64,000 nt of DNA from Methylomicrobium sp035916875 (GTDB taxonomy: Bacteria > Pseudomonadota > Gammaproteobacteria > Methylococcales > Methylomonadaceae), in NCBI RefSeq assembly GCF_035916875.1, contig NZ_JAXUHN010000081.1, positions 58,764 through 122,763 of the forward strand, written 5' to 3'. Numbering within the stretch: position 1 is the stretch's first letter; each line of letters begins with the position of its first letter. Positions 18,409 to 26,355 of the stretch are shown in pieces. Made by a program: the position numbers and the translations under genes. The notes under the pieces were generated by a model. It had not been told where the DNA came from. It was given only the letters and a program-made list of their open reading frames with translations, and searched no databases.

Positions 18409-19986
18409 CTAGGCCAGCTCTGAAAGCAGGACGGCGATGGCCTGATCGCTTTCGGAATCGATTGCGATCACATCATCCTGGTCTTCCGTGCGCAACGGCT
18501 CGGCGGTTTGCTGCTGTCGCTGCAACACTTCGATCGTCGCTTCGGAAGCATCCTGATGTTGTCGTTGCAAAATGCGCTGAATCAATACCTGATCGCCCGC
18601 CTGAAAATCCAGAATCCGAAACGGAACGCCGCAACAGACGGCCAATTGCCGAAATTGCTTGCGTTGCGCGATTTTTAAAAAGGTCGCATCGACGATCACG
18701 GAAAAGCCGGCTTCGAACACAGTTTGCGCCAAACAGGCCAAGCGTTCGTAAGTTTTACGACTGGCATCCTCGCTATAAATGCCGCCGCCCATCCTACTGC
18801 CGGAGCTTTGTTCGGCGCGAAAGCCATAGAGACGTTTGCGTTCGATGTCCGAGCGTAACTGCACCGCGCTAATCCGTTCGGCCAGTTGGCTGGCGTAATG
18901 TGACTTGCCGGAACCTGAGAAGCCGTGCGTAATCAACAGTATAGGCCGAGATGTTTCTGTAAAACGTTCGGCTAAATCCGCATAAATACGGTATTCTGTA
19001 AAATTTTGTGCGCGCATCGCGTCATCATGTTGCTGCTCCGAGCGTAACAAACTGACCTTGGCTAGCACCAAGGCCCGATAAACCAGATAATAGCGCAGCA
19101 GCCGGATACCCTGATAATCGCCGGTTTGTTGCAAATAACGGTTCAGAAAACGGTAGGCGAGGGTGCCAAGATTGAAATGCAGCAAATCGATCATCAGGAA
19201 AGCGACTTCGCTGATCACGTCGATCCAGCGCAGCATCGGGTTGAATTCGATGCAGTCGAACAGGATAATGTTGCCGTCGATGAAAGTCATGTTACCGAGG
19301 TGCATGTCGCCGTGGCATTCGCGCACGAAGCCGTCCTTTTTGCGCTGCTCCATCAGGCCGGTTTTTGCTTGCCATTCGGCCTCTCCCCAGTATTCGATCG
19401 CTTCTAATTGCCTGAGTTGCGCTGAGTTTTTCAGTCGCGAACGGATATGATGGTAGTTTTCATCGAACCAATGTTTGATGTTGTTGCTGCCGCCATAGGG
19501 AGACTCCGCATCGGTTTTTGCGATGTTCGCATGAAAATCGGCAAGCAGATCGGTAATTCGGTCGATTTCGGCTGGACCGATTGCGCCGGATTTGGTCCGG
19601 TCTTTCAGCGTCATTGCAGTCGGAAATTGCCTCATTTTGACGGCATATTCGATCGTATCTCCACTTCCATCGATCTGCGGTTGTTCAATCGAGCCGGCAA
19701 TCTTGACGACCCCCAGATACCATTCTTCAGCTAGCCGCCGGTTCAGGCGCAATTCTTCATGACAGTAATGGCGGCGCTGCTCCAGCGTCGAAAAATCCAG
19801 AAAGCCGAAATTGACTGGTTTTTTGATTTTGTAGACATAATCCCCGGTTAACAGCACCCACGAAATGTGCGTTTCGACTAAACGTACAGCGGCAACCGGA
19901 TGTGGATAAGCGCTTGGCGACATCAAGTTCTGAATCAAGGATGATCCGGTATTCAGTGCGGTCGTCTCGTTTTTAATCGATGCCAT
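18409..19986 (-). CDS. Aminoglycoside phosphotransferase-like and AAA kinase fusion protein
   Basis: 525 residues with two enzyme-like halves. Residues of about 30-340 resemble an APH-type kinase, with the catalytic loop ECHGDMHLGNMTF and metal site FDCIEFN. Residues of about 345-525 are a P-loop kinase with Walker A GFSGSGKS. This combination (COG2187 plus COG0645) recurs in proteobacteria as an uncharacterised protein. The substrate is unknown, and antibiotic resistance should not be assumed. It appears monocistronic. Confidence 0.8.
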   Translation of the reverse strand: MASIKNETTALNTGSSLIQNLMSPSAYPHPVAAVRLVETHISWVLLTGDYVYKIKKPVNFGFLDFSTLEQRRHYCHEELRLNRRLAEEWYLGVVKIAGSIEQPQIDGSGDTIEYAVKMRQFPTAMTLKDRTKSGAIGPAEIDRITDLLADFHANIAKTDAESPYGGSNNIKHWFDENYHHIRSRLKNSAQLRQLEAIEYWGEAEWQAKTGLMEQRKKDGFVRECHGDMHLGNMTFIDGNIILFDCIEFNPMLRWIDVISEVAFLMIDLLHFNLGTLAYRFLNRYLQQTGDYQGIRLLRYYLVYRALVLAKVSLLRSEQQHDDAMRAQNFTEYRIYADLAERFTETSRPILLITHGFSGSGKSHYASQLAERISAVQLRSDIERKRLYGFRAEQSSGSRMGGGIYSEDASRKTYERLACLAQTVFEAGFSVIVDATFLKIAQRKQFRQLAVCCGVPFRILDFQAGDQVLIQRILQRQHQDASEATIEVLQRQQQTAEPLRTEDQDDVIAIDSESDQAIAVLLSELA

Positions 19987-20132
19987 AGTAGGTGTTTTTA
20001 CTAATATCTTTGTGCATAGGGATAGGATACTTTACCGTTAGAAAAAATCAGATGTCCATCGGTTTTTGATTAAATGGGCGTTCAGCTTTTTTTCGAACAA
20101 GTTGATTAAGTGTCTCAGTTGGAGTAAATGCT

Positions 20133-20645
20133 ATGAAAGAATCAAAAGAAAACAAAGAGAATAAAGACATTGTCAGTAAGGCCCCTGCTACTGAAACTCC
20201 TCGTGGCTTGATGCCTTTTGATGATCTGGACCGCTGGTTCGACGACATGTTGTCGCGCCGCTGGCTGCATCCTTTCGATGCCAGATTTCCACGCTTTCCG
20301 ACGATGCATTTTCCTTCTGGCATCGAGATGCCCAAGGTTGACATCATCGAGAGCGACGACGAAGTCAAAGTCCATGCAGCGCTGCCCGGCGTTAAAAAAG
20401 AGGATCTCGACGTTACGCTGAGCAATCAAACGATCACGATCAAGACTTCCACTAAGCAGGAAGAAAAGAAGGAAAGCGGCGAATATTATAGGCGCGAGAT
20501 CAGCCGCGGCGAATTCCAAAGAACCTTGACTCTGCCGGCGGAGGTCGATTCGGATAAAGCAAAGGCTTCATTCAAGGATGGCATTCTTGAAATCGTTCTG
20601 CCTAAGCAGGGAAAAAACAAGCGGAAGAGCATTGAGATCAAGTAA
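20133..20645 (+). CDS. Hsp20/alpha-crystallin small heat-shock protein
   Basis: 170 residues. A charged N-terminus with a phenylalanine/tryptophan-rich segment precedes the alpha-crystallin domain: PKVDIIESDDEVKVHAALPG, KKEDLDVTLSNQTITIK, the RREISRGEFQRTLTLP loop and FKDGILEIVLPK. It is an ATP-independent holdase that prevents aggregation of unfolded proteins. GGAG lies about ten bases before the ATG. Followed after 49 bases by an alcohol dehydrogenase; a second Hsp20 gene lies at 34012. Confidence 0.93.
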   Translation: MKESKENKENKDIVSKAPATETPRGLMPFDDLDRWFDDMLSRRWLHPFDARFPRFPTMHFPSGIEMPKVDIIESDDEVKVHAALPGVKKEDLDVTLSNQTITIKTSTKQEEKKESGEYYRREISRGEFQRTLTLPAEVDSDKAKASFKDGILEIVLPKQGKNKRKSIEIK

Positions 20646-20694
20646 TTGTTGTGTTGAGGAGGCTACTGAAGCAGGCCTTTAGGGGTATCGGACA

Positions 20695-21732
20695 ATGTCG
20701 ATCATGAAAGCGATGATCTTGCCGAGGGTTGCTAGTTTAACTTGCAACCCGCGTCCGTTGACGCTGATTGATATGCCGATCCCGACTCCTGGTGAGCAAG
20801 AGGTGTTGATTAAAGTCTCCGTCTGCGGCGTTTGCCATACCGAACTCGATGAAATAGAAGGCCGAACGCCGCCGCCTCGATTTCCGGTGATTCCGGGACA
20901 TCAAGTGGTCGGCCGCGTGGTTTCAATCGGTGGCAAGGTGGCTTCGGTTAACCCCGGCGAAAGAGTAGGGGTGGCATGGATTTTTTCCGCTTGCGGAACC
21001 TGCAAATTTTGTCGTGCGGGCAATGAGAATCTGTGCTCCGATTTTATCGCCACCGGCCGGGATGCGAACGGCGGTTATGCCGAATATATGACTGTTCCAG
21101 AACATTTCGTTTACCCGCTACCGGTCGCGTTTAGCGACGCGGAAGTTGCGCCCTTGCTATGCGCCGGCGCTATCGGCTACCGCTCGTTACGCTTGACCGG
21201 TCTTCAGGATGGCGCGCGTCTCGGCCTGACCGGATTCGGCGCATCCGGCCATTTGGTGTTGAAGATGGCGCGGCACAAATTGCCGCAAAGCGAAATTTAT
21301 GTGTTTGCCCGCAGCCCTGAGGAACGGCATTTTGCGCTCGAACTGGGCGCCGTTTGGGCTGGCGAGAGCCATCAGCTTCCGCCGCACAAACTGGATGCGA
21401 TCATCGACACCACGCCGGTCTGGGCGCCCATCGTACATGCTTTGGCGAATCTCGAAGCCGGCGGCCGGCTGGTGATCAATGCGATTCGCAAGGAGGACGA
21501 CAAGCACAGTCTGCTGGATCTGGACTATCCGGAACACTTATGGCGTGAAAAAGAAATCAAAAGCGTCGCCAACATCACCCGCCGCGATGTGATCGAGTTT
21601 CTGGCTCTCGCGGCAACAATGCAACTGAGGCCGGAAATCCGGTTATATCCGTTGGCGGAGGCGAATCAAGCGCTGCTCGAATTGAAAAGCGGCAAAATTC
21701 GCGGCGCCAAAGTATTACAGATTGCGCGTTGA
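20695..21732 (+). CDS. Zinc-dependent alcohol dehydrogenase
   Basis: 345-residue medium-chain dehydrogenase. Catalytic zinc ligands are in CGVCHTELD and GHQVVG. The structural zinc site is a four-cysteine cluster in CGTCKFCRAGNENLC. The nucleotide site reads GLTGFGASGH instead of the usual GxGxxG, a common variant in the AdhA/AdhP-like group. It may oxidise primary alcohols or reduce aldehydes; the substrate is not determinable. The stop is immediately followed by the end of the convergent TolC-like gene. Confidence 0.87.
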   Translation: MSIMKAMILPRVASLTCNPRPLTLIDMPIPTPGEQEVLIKVSVCGVCHTELDEIEGRTPPPRFPVIPGHQVVGRVVSIGGKVASVNPGERVGVAWIFSACGTCKFCRAGNENLCSDFIATGRDANGGYAEYMTVPEHFVYPLPVAFSDAEVAPLLCAGAIGYRSLRLTGLQDGARLGLTGFGASGHLVLKMARHKLPQSEIYVFARSPEERHFALELGAVWAGESHQLPPHKLDAIIDTTPVWAPIVHALANLEAGGRLVINAIRKEDDKHSLLDLDYPEHLWREKEIKSVANITRRDVIEFLALAATMQLRPEIRLYPLAEANQALLELKSGKIRGAKVLQIAR

Positions 21733-23115
21733 TTACGGTGCGGGCTTTTGATCCGTCGGTTGCCCGGCCAGCAACAAGCGGCTGATTTGCTCAAGATCGT
21801 CGCGCGTCAAATTACTGGCCAGCTGTTTCAATTTGATGCTGTTGACCAAATAGTCATAGCGCGCCCTGGAAAACTCGCGTTTAGCTCTAAATAGATTTCT
21901 TTGCTCGAGCAAAACCTCGACCATTGTGCGCGTGCCCACTTCAAGGCCGGCCTCGGATGCTTCGAACGAGGCTTCCGCTGAGTCGACCGCGGTTTTTAGC
22001 GCTTCCACACGATTGATATTGGTAATGACGTCGCGGTATGCGGTTTTGACTTGCTTCTTGATCGAACGCTTGACCGCGATCAAATTTTCCTTTGCTGCTT
22101 GGTATTCATATTGCGCCTGCCGCGTCCTCGAGTTCACGGCGCCACCTTCAAACAAGGGTACATTCAATTGCATACCGATGCTCTGCGTGTCGCCGCGAAA
22201 ACCAAACGTGCTGTTCACATCCGACACATCGTAAGACGCGACAATATCCAGCTGCGGCAGGTGACCGCTACGCTGAATCTGGATCGATTTACGCTCCGCT
22301 TCGGCCTGATTGTAAGCGGCGATGACGCCGAAATTATTCAGTTCGGCGGTATCGCTCCACTTTGTGATATCGGCCGGATCAGGCTTTTTGAGAGGCAACT
22401 GCTCGCCGAGAGGATCGATCGTCACATCTTGATCGCCGATGATTTCCTTTAACGCTTCATTCCGGTCATCGAGCAGATTGACGGCCTCGATTTCGCTTGC
22501 GTAGGCCTGGTCGAATGCGGCTTGCGCTTCATTCACATCGGTAATCGGAATGATGCCGACATCGAATCGATGTTTGGCCTGATCAAGTTGGCGTGCAATC
22601 GCTTCTTTTTCGGCCATCGTAAATTCCAGGTTGTCCCTGGCGGACAAAACATCGAAATAGGCGGTGGTGGTTTTCAATAAAAGATTCTGGACTTCAGCCT
22701 GATAATTGGCCTCGGCTTGCGCCATGATATTTTCTGACTGACTCAATTGAATCCAATGATCCCAATGAAACAACGGCTGGGTAATATTCAAATCGAACGT
22801 ATGCCTCCAGAAATCCTGGTTGACCATATTACCCGCTAAATTGAAGGAGGGAATTCCATTGGCTTTTGCCTTTTTATTGTGCAGATATTCCTTACTTGAC
22901 GCTCCGTTCGCCGCCACAACCGGAAAAAAACGGGCAAGACTTTGATCCTTTGATTCAAAGCGAGCCGAACGCTCGGCTTCGACCCTTTTTAAATCAGGAT
23001 TGTTTTGTAGCGCAAGATCAAAAATATCGGACAGGTTTTGTGCCTTCAGCGTGCTTATTCCGAACAAAAATATAAAAATAATGCCTGTTAGTCGATTAGC
23101 AAAGCGCTTGAACAT
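21733..23115 (-). CDS. TolC-family outer-membrane efflux protein
   Basis: 460 residues from the ATG at 23115. A signal peptide (ANRLTGIIFIFLFGISTLKAQ) is followed by two similar halves of long helices with interspersed beta segments, the TolC pattern. Typical segments are DIFDLALQNNPDLKRVEAERSA and the mid-protein AFDQAYASEIEAVNLL. The trimeric channel would export proteins or small molecules. No inner-membrane pump or adaptor gene is adjacent, so its partner is elsewhere. A TTG 18 bases upstream is an alternative start. Confidence 0.87.
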   Translation of the reverse strand: MFKRFANRLTGIIFIFLFGISTLKAQNLSDIFDLALQNNPDLKRVEAERSARFESKDQSLARFFPVVAANGASSKEYLHNKKAKANGIPSFNLAGNMVNQDFWRHTFDLNITQPLFHWDHWIQLSQSENIMAQAEANYQAEVQNLLLKTTTAYFDVLSARDNLEFTMAEKEAIARQLDQAKHRFDVGIIPITDVNEAQAAFDQAYASEIEAVNLLDDRNEALKEIIGDQDVTIDPLGEQLPLKKPDPADITKWSDTAELNNFGVIAAYNQAEAERKSIQIQRSGHLPQLDIVASYDVSDVNSTFGFRGDTQSIGMQLNVPLFEGGAVNSRTRQAQYEYQAAKENLIAVKRSIKKQVKTAYRDVITNINRVEALKTAVDSAEASFEASEAGLEVGTRTMVEVLLEQRNLFRAKREFSRARYDYLVNSIKLKQLASNLTRDDLEQISRLLLAGQPTDQKPAP

Positions 23116-23207
23116 AATCCTCAAATGACTCAAAAGTTGAGTTCCGTATCAATTTTAATGGCTAAATGATAGTATTTCTGCATTCCTTATCTTCACCAAT
23201 ATAACCG

Positions 23208-24449
23208 ATGAAACGACTATTTAACATCTTCCTCTTACCCGTCTCCGCAATTTTGCTGAGCGGTTGCGCCAGTCTGGGGAAGGGCATGGTTGAGGCATAT
23301 CTGGAAAAACAGCAGTCAGTCGATAACCGTGTCTGCGAGATTTGGGGCAAGCCGTTTGGGGGGCTGGCGCCGCATCTCGATAATCTTCATGGAAAAATGA
23401 AAGTGCTGATGGTGCATGGCGTCGGCGACCATCTCCCGGGTTACTCAACTCAGTTTTTGGAAAAACTCACCCAAAAGCTCGACTTGACTGTTCAATCAGC
23501 GCACCCGAAAAACATCACACTGACCAGCCGGACCGACTCAAGCAAAAATCTCGGTAATTTACGGATCCACCGCTTTCTCAGCAAGGATCGGAAAAACGAA
23601 ATGTTGTTTTATGAATTGACTTGGTCGAAGATCACCGCGCCGCAAAAAGAAGTGCTGGCTTATGATAATTCCGGCGAATACTCGTTCCGGCGCGCGGAAG
23701 TCAACGATCTGTTGAAAAAGTTTTCAAACGACACCGGGCCCGATCCGATCATCTATCTAGGAGAGAGTAGGGAAGATATTCTGGTCTCATTCGCTCAGGC
23801 TTTCTGCTGGATGGCTCGTAACGGCTGGGAGAGCTTACCGGACGATGTCAAGCAATCGTGCTCGTTCATGGATACGGACCTGGCCAAGAATGTCAGTAAC
23901 GATGAATTCGCCGTCATCTCGCATAGCTTGGGCAGTCGCATCACGATCGATGGCATGCAACGTATCGCTTCAATAATCAATGAGCGCGATGCCAGATTCA
24001 GGGAAGCCTTGAAAAACAAGGAAATTCCGATTTACATGATGTCGAATCAATTACCGATGCTGCAGTTGGGGCGTAAGCTGCCAGACGTCGCTAACCAAAA
24101 ACACGCTTACTGCGAACCCACTGGCGAAAAATATCAGGAGCGTTTGCTGAGCAGAACGCCGATTATCGCATTCAGCGATCCGAACGATTTGTTGAGCTAC
24201 GCAATACCACATGGTTTTGTCGAAAAATACCTGGATTCGCGGCTTTGCATTGACGTAACCAACATCAATATCAATGTCGCGACCATTTTCGATGCTTTCG
24301 GACTTGGCAAACTTGCCAATCCTCTGGATGCGCATGTCGGCTACGATACCGACGACCGCGTGATTGCGTTGATTGCAAAAGGCATCGGCAATCAAAATAC
24401 CGACAAGATGGTGAAGGATCGATGCCGATGGACCGAAACGGTGGATTGA
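23208..24449 (+). CDS. Predicted lipoprotein with alpha/beta-hydrolase fold
   Basis: 413 residues. The N-terminus MKRLFNIFLLPVSAILLSGC is a lipoprotein signal with lipobox LSGC. The mature protein has a hydrolase-like oxyanion region (VLMVHGVGDHLPGYS) and a nucleophile elbow SHSLGS at about residue 247, a variant of GxSxG in which the first Gly is Ser. The reaction is unknown. A second protein of the same design lies at 32582 on the other side of the dif element. The chromosomal dif site begins 68 bases after the stop. Confidence 0.7.
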   Translation: MKRLFNIFLLPVSAILLSGCASLGKGMVEAYLEKQQSVDNRVCEIWGKPFGGLAPHLDNLHGKMKVLMVHGVGDHLPGYSTQFLEKLTQKLDLTVQSAHPKNITLTSRTDSSKNLGNLRIHRFLSKDRKNEMLFYELTWSKITAPQKEVLAYDNSGEYSFRRAEVNDLLKKFSNDTGPDPIIYLGESREDILVSFAQAFCWMARNGWESLPDDVKQSCSFMDTDLAKNVSNDEFAVISHSLGSRITIDGMQRIASIINERDARFREALKNKEIPIYMMSNQLPMLQLGRKLPDVANQKHAYCEPTGEKYQERLLSRTPIIAFSDPNDLLSYAIPHGFVEKYLDSRLCIDVTNININVATIFDAFGLGKLANPLDAHVGYDTDDRVIALIAKGIGNQNTDKMVKDRCRWTETVD

Positions 24450-24461
24450 TTCAATCCTTGT

Positions 24462-24479
24462 CGTTCCAGCTTGGGAACG
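24462..24479. terminator. Short hairpin after the lipoprotein gene
   Basis: Stem CGTTCC/GGAACG with a six-base loop, just after the lipoprotein stop and before dif. There is no T run, so factor-independent termination is uncertain. Confidence 0.35.
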
Positions 24480-24516
24480 GCGTAAAAGAACAAGCCTAGT
24501 TTACTCATAATATATA

Positions 24517-24544
24517 ATTTAACATAATATACATTATGCGAAGT
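24517..24544 (-). other. dif: Chromosome dimer resolution site dif (XerCD)
   Basis: Read on the minus strand: XerC arm ACTTCGCATAA, centre TGTATA, XerD arm TTATGTTAAAT. The centre and XerD arm are identical to the classic gammaproteobacterial dif, and eight of eleven XerC-arm bases match the E. coli arm (GGTGCGCATAA). The 11-6-11 geometry is exact. XerC and XerD recombine such sites to resolve chromosome dimers at the terminus. GGGNAGGG octamers (FtsK KOPS) point to it: GGGCAGGG at 2633 and GGGAAGGG at 23277 on its left, and seven reverse-complement copies on its right. The XerC arm is shared with the adjoining phage-like element. Confidence 0.92.
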
Positions 24545-24546
24545 CT

Positions 24547-24881
24547 CGGAGGGTCATTTTTTTGCGTGAGCGCCTGAAGGGTCAAAATTAAAAAGCGTTC
24601 GTTCGGCACTCGTCTTCGCGGCCGCTCGCGCACTCGCTCTCGCTCATCCTCGTTTCTCACTCCCGCGAATTAAAAGTGAAACGACAACAGGCTAAACAAC
24701 AACTGTTACTCATTGATCGTCTGAAAGCCTGGGCAAGTAACGTTACTTTCCGGAGTCATAAACTACCTGGTCGGTAACACGATCGACACGAAAGCGAAAA
24801 GGCCTCGACGTCGGCCGGCCGCATTGCGGCCTATCCGCCGTCGGGCCTCATTTCCTAGACACCGGGCTTAGAACGGTAACG
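24547..24881. other. Non-coding end of the phage-like element next to dif
   Basis: No convincing gene. It contains a GC-rich 15-base hairpin (24817-24831, GGCCGCA/TGCGGCC) and two copies of the palindrome GTAACGTTAC, one of which overlaps the stop codon of the 185-residue gene. Such hairpins could terminate the element's transcript or serve in ssDNA replication or packaging. Confidence 0.5.
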
Positions 24882-24885
24882 TTAC
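24737..24885. repeat. Two copies of the 10-bp palindrome GTAACGTTAC
   Basis: Exact copies at 24737-24746 and 24876-24885. A third is at 27845-27854 in the same element, and I saw none elsewhere in the window. They may bind an element-encoded regulator or the replication protein; this is inference. Confidence 0.6.
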
Positions 24886-25439
24886 GAGGCTTGTTCAATG
24901 GGAACGGCAACGGCGACAGTCTTGCCGCCGGCGTTGAGCTTGGCCAAGACCTTTTGCGCGTTAGCTTCGGTTTTATAACACTTGGCGCGGCCAAGCTCAG
25001 TTGTAAAATCGAGACGAGTATTAACCAGAGACAGCAGATAACACACGGGAGGCGGTTTATCAATGTGCAATTGGATCACCCAGCCGGAGCGAACCAGCGA
25101 CGCCGGATCAGCACCAGGTTTCGGATAACCGTGCTTTTCAAGATAGGCATGAACGGCTTTGGAGTCTTTTTCAATAGAGTCGGAAAACCCTTGGCGACTT
25201 GACCAGACTTCTTCGACTTCGGCTTCAAAGTCGAGATGACCTTTTCCGTGCTCGCGCGCCACAATGGCATCTCGAAATTGCGTTGCAAGCTCATGTGTAT
25301 CAAGGTGCGCAGCATCAAGCGCATGCACATATCGAGAACTGGCACCGACAAACAATTCGTGTTTCTCGTAATGGGCGGAAGCATTCCAGCCAAGCCGGCT
25401 GGAATCGGCATAAGTGATGCGAACCGCAAAAGCATTCAT
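24882..25439 (-). CDS. Hypothetical protein of the phage-like element (185 aa)
   Basis: Not recognised. The predicted protein is soluble, without signal peptide or membrane helix. The N-terminal part (MNAFAVRITYADSSRLGWNA) is followed by charged helical sequence, and the C-terminal third (RAKCYKTEANAQKVLAKL) looks like a small alpha/beta domain. GAGG at nine bases supports the ATG at 25439; an in-frame TTG lies just before it. It is the last gene of the element's operon, where a full inovirus would carry coat and adsorption genes. It lacks the membrane anchor expected of a pIII-like adsorption protein. Confidence 0.6.
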   Translation of the reverse strand: MNAFAVRITYADSSRLGWNASAHYEKHELFVGASSRYVHALDAAHLDTHELATQFRDAIVAREHGKGHLDFEAEVEEVWSSRQGFSDSIEKDSKAVHAYLEKHGYPKPGADPASLVRSGWVIQLHIDKPPPVCYLLSLVNTRLDFTTELGRAKCYKTEANAQKVLAKLNAGGKTVAVAVPIEQAS

Positions 25440-25453
25440 CAAGCGATACCTCT

Positions 25454-25543
25454 TTATTTAAGCGTCGACAGTAAGAATAGACTCAAAAACACAAACGAGG
25501 CAACAGAAGAAGAATTCACCGCCATTTCAAAGACAGGCATCAT
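25454..25543 (-). CDS. Tiny hydrophobic protein, possible pVII/pIX-like coat or membrane peptide
   Basis: 28-29 codons found by translating the gap between two genes. The core VASFVFLSLFLLSTLK forms one short hydrophobic helix ending in lysine. Two ATGs are adjacent; the AGAGGGG ribosome site is best spaced for the second (25540) and overlaps the end of the ssDNA-binding gene, suggesting coupled translation. In Ff phages the tiny minor coat genes VII and IX follow gene V in the same position. The assignment is positional only, and the peptide is short for a transmembrane coat protein. Confidence 0.5.
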   Translation of the reverse strand: MMPVFEMAVNSSSVASFVFLSLFLLSTLK

Positions 25544-25550
25544 AACCCCT

Positions 25551-25910
25551 CTATAAAGCCGATCCGGCAGCTGCTTTGTTCAGCTGCTGGTACAGTTGAT
25601 CATTCATTTTGTCGAAAGCGTCGATAAACTGCGCAGTAACCGATTTCAACACCGTCGGCGCAAAGGGATCGAACGACAAGCCAAGATATTTATCCGGCTT
25701 GATATTCGTTTGCAAATCGAGAACATAATCGCCTTCCGGGTAAAGCTTGACGCCGGCGGGCAAACGAATCTGATACTCGGTCGGAAAACGGGAGCCGGAT
25801 TTATAGACCCATACTTTTTGCAGGTATTCAAGTTCGCCAGTATTGGGAATCGCACGGCTGCGGATGGCGTCGACCTGGGCGCGTTCGACAAAGACTTTCA
25901 CTAAGGACAT
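25551..25910 (-). CDS. Filamentous-phage-type ssDNA-binding protein (gene V-like)
   Basis: 119 residues. The middle (LEYLQKVWVYKSGSRFPTEY, then IRLPAGVKLYPEGDYVLDL) reproduces the beta-barrel pattern of Ff gene V protein: a Tyr/Trp strand, a glycine turn, YP or FP, a strand, then Y..G.Y. The protein would coat newly made plus-strand DNA and stop its conversion to duplex. It has an extra C-terminal amphipathic helix of about 30 residues. AGAGG precedes the ATG. Its place two genes after the replication gene agrees with inovirus order. Confidence 0.72.
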   Translation of the reverse strand: MSLVKVFVERAQVDAIRSRAIPNTGELEYLQKVWVYKSGSRFPTEYQIRLPAGVKLYPEGDYVLDLQTNIKPDKYLGLSFDPFAPTVLKSVTAQFIDAFDKMNDQLYQQLNKAAAGSAL

Positions 25911-26049
25911 GGTTTACCTCTCATTTAGGGTTAAGGAAAAAGCCGAGACACGCGGCGACAGGCATTGGAACACATCCGATGGCGGCGAGACGTGCCAATA
26001 CACGTCACACGACGGCCGCAGACGGGACAAAGGGGAAATGGAAGTGTAA

Positions 26050-26343
26050 TCATGCGGAGGCCTCCGGAGGCGTGCAGGCCTCGCCATCAGCCAAGTCATG
26101 AAGTTGATCGACAAAGGTAAAAAAAGCCACGTTCAGCGCGGCCAGCAACGGCTGGCAATCCTGGATCGACACGTTCGAGAAAACCAGCATGTCATTTAGC
26201 GCACGATAGCCATGACGAACGGTGTCGAGCTGATCGGTGACTTCAAGCACCTGGGCTTTGAGATCGGACAATTGCAGTTGCAGGTTAAAGGCTTGGTCGA
26301 CCAAGGCGGAAACGTTTTGATCAGCGTAGGATTCTGGTTTCAT
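26050..26343 (-). CDS. Hypothetical helical protein of the phage-like element (97 aa)
   Basis: Not recognised. The central part (LQLQLSDLKAQVLEVTDQLD) has heptad character, suggesting a coiled coil; there is no signal peptide or clear membrane segment. It starts 12 bases after the replication gene stop and is followed by a gap of 139 bases to the ssDNA-binding gene. In RS1/CTX-type elements a small protein also follows the replication gene, but no sequence resemblance is claimed. Confidence 0.55.
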   Translation of the reverse strand: MKPESYADQNVSALVDQAFNLQLQLSDLKAQVLEVTDQLDTVRHGYRALNDMLVFSNVSIQDCQPLLAALNVAFFTFVDQLHDLADGEACTPPEASA

Positions 26344-26355
26344 GTGCCCTACCCC

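Noticed and set aside
25914..26114. 66-codon minus-strand open frame between the 97-residue and ssDNA-binding genes of the element
   Set aside because: It overlaps the 97-residue gene by 65 bases, its composition (many Arg/Ser/Pro) looks non-coding, and no ribosome site is visible.
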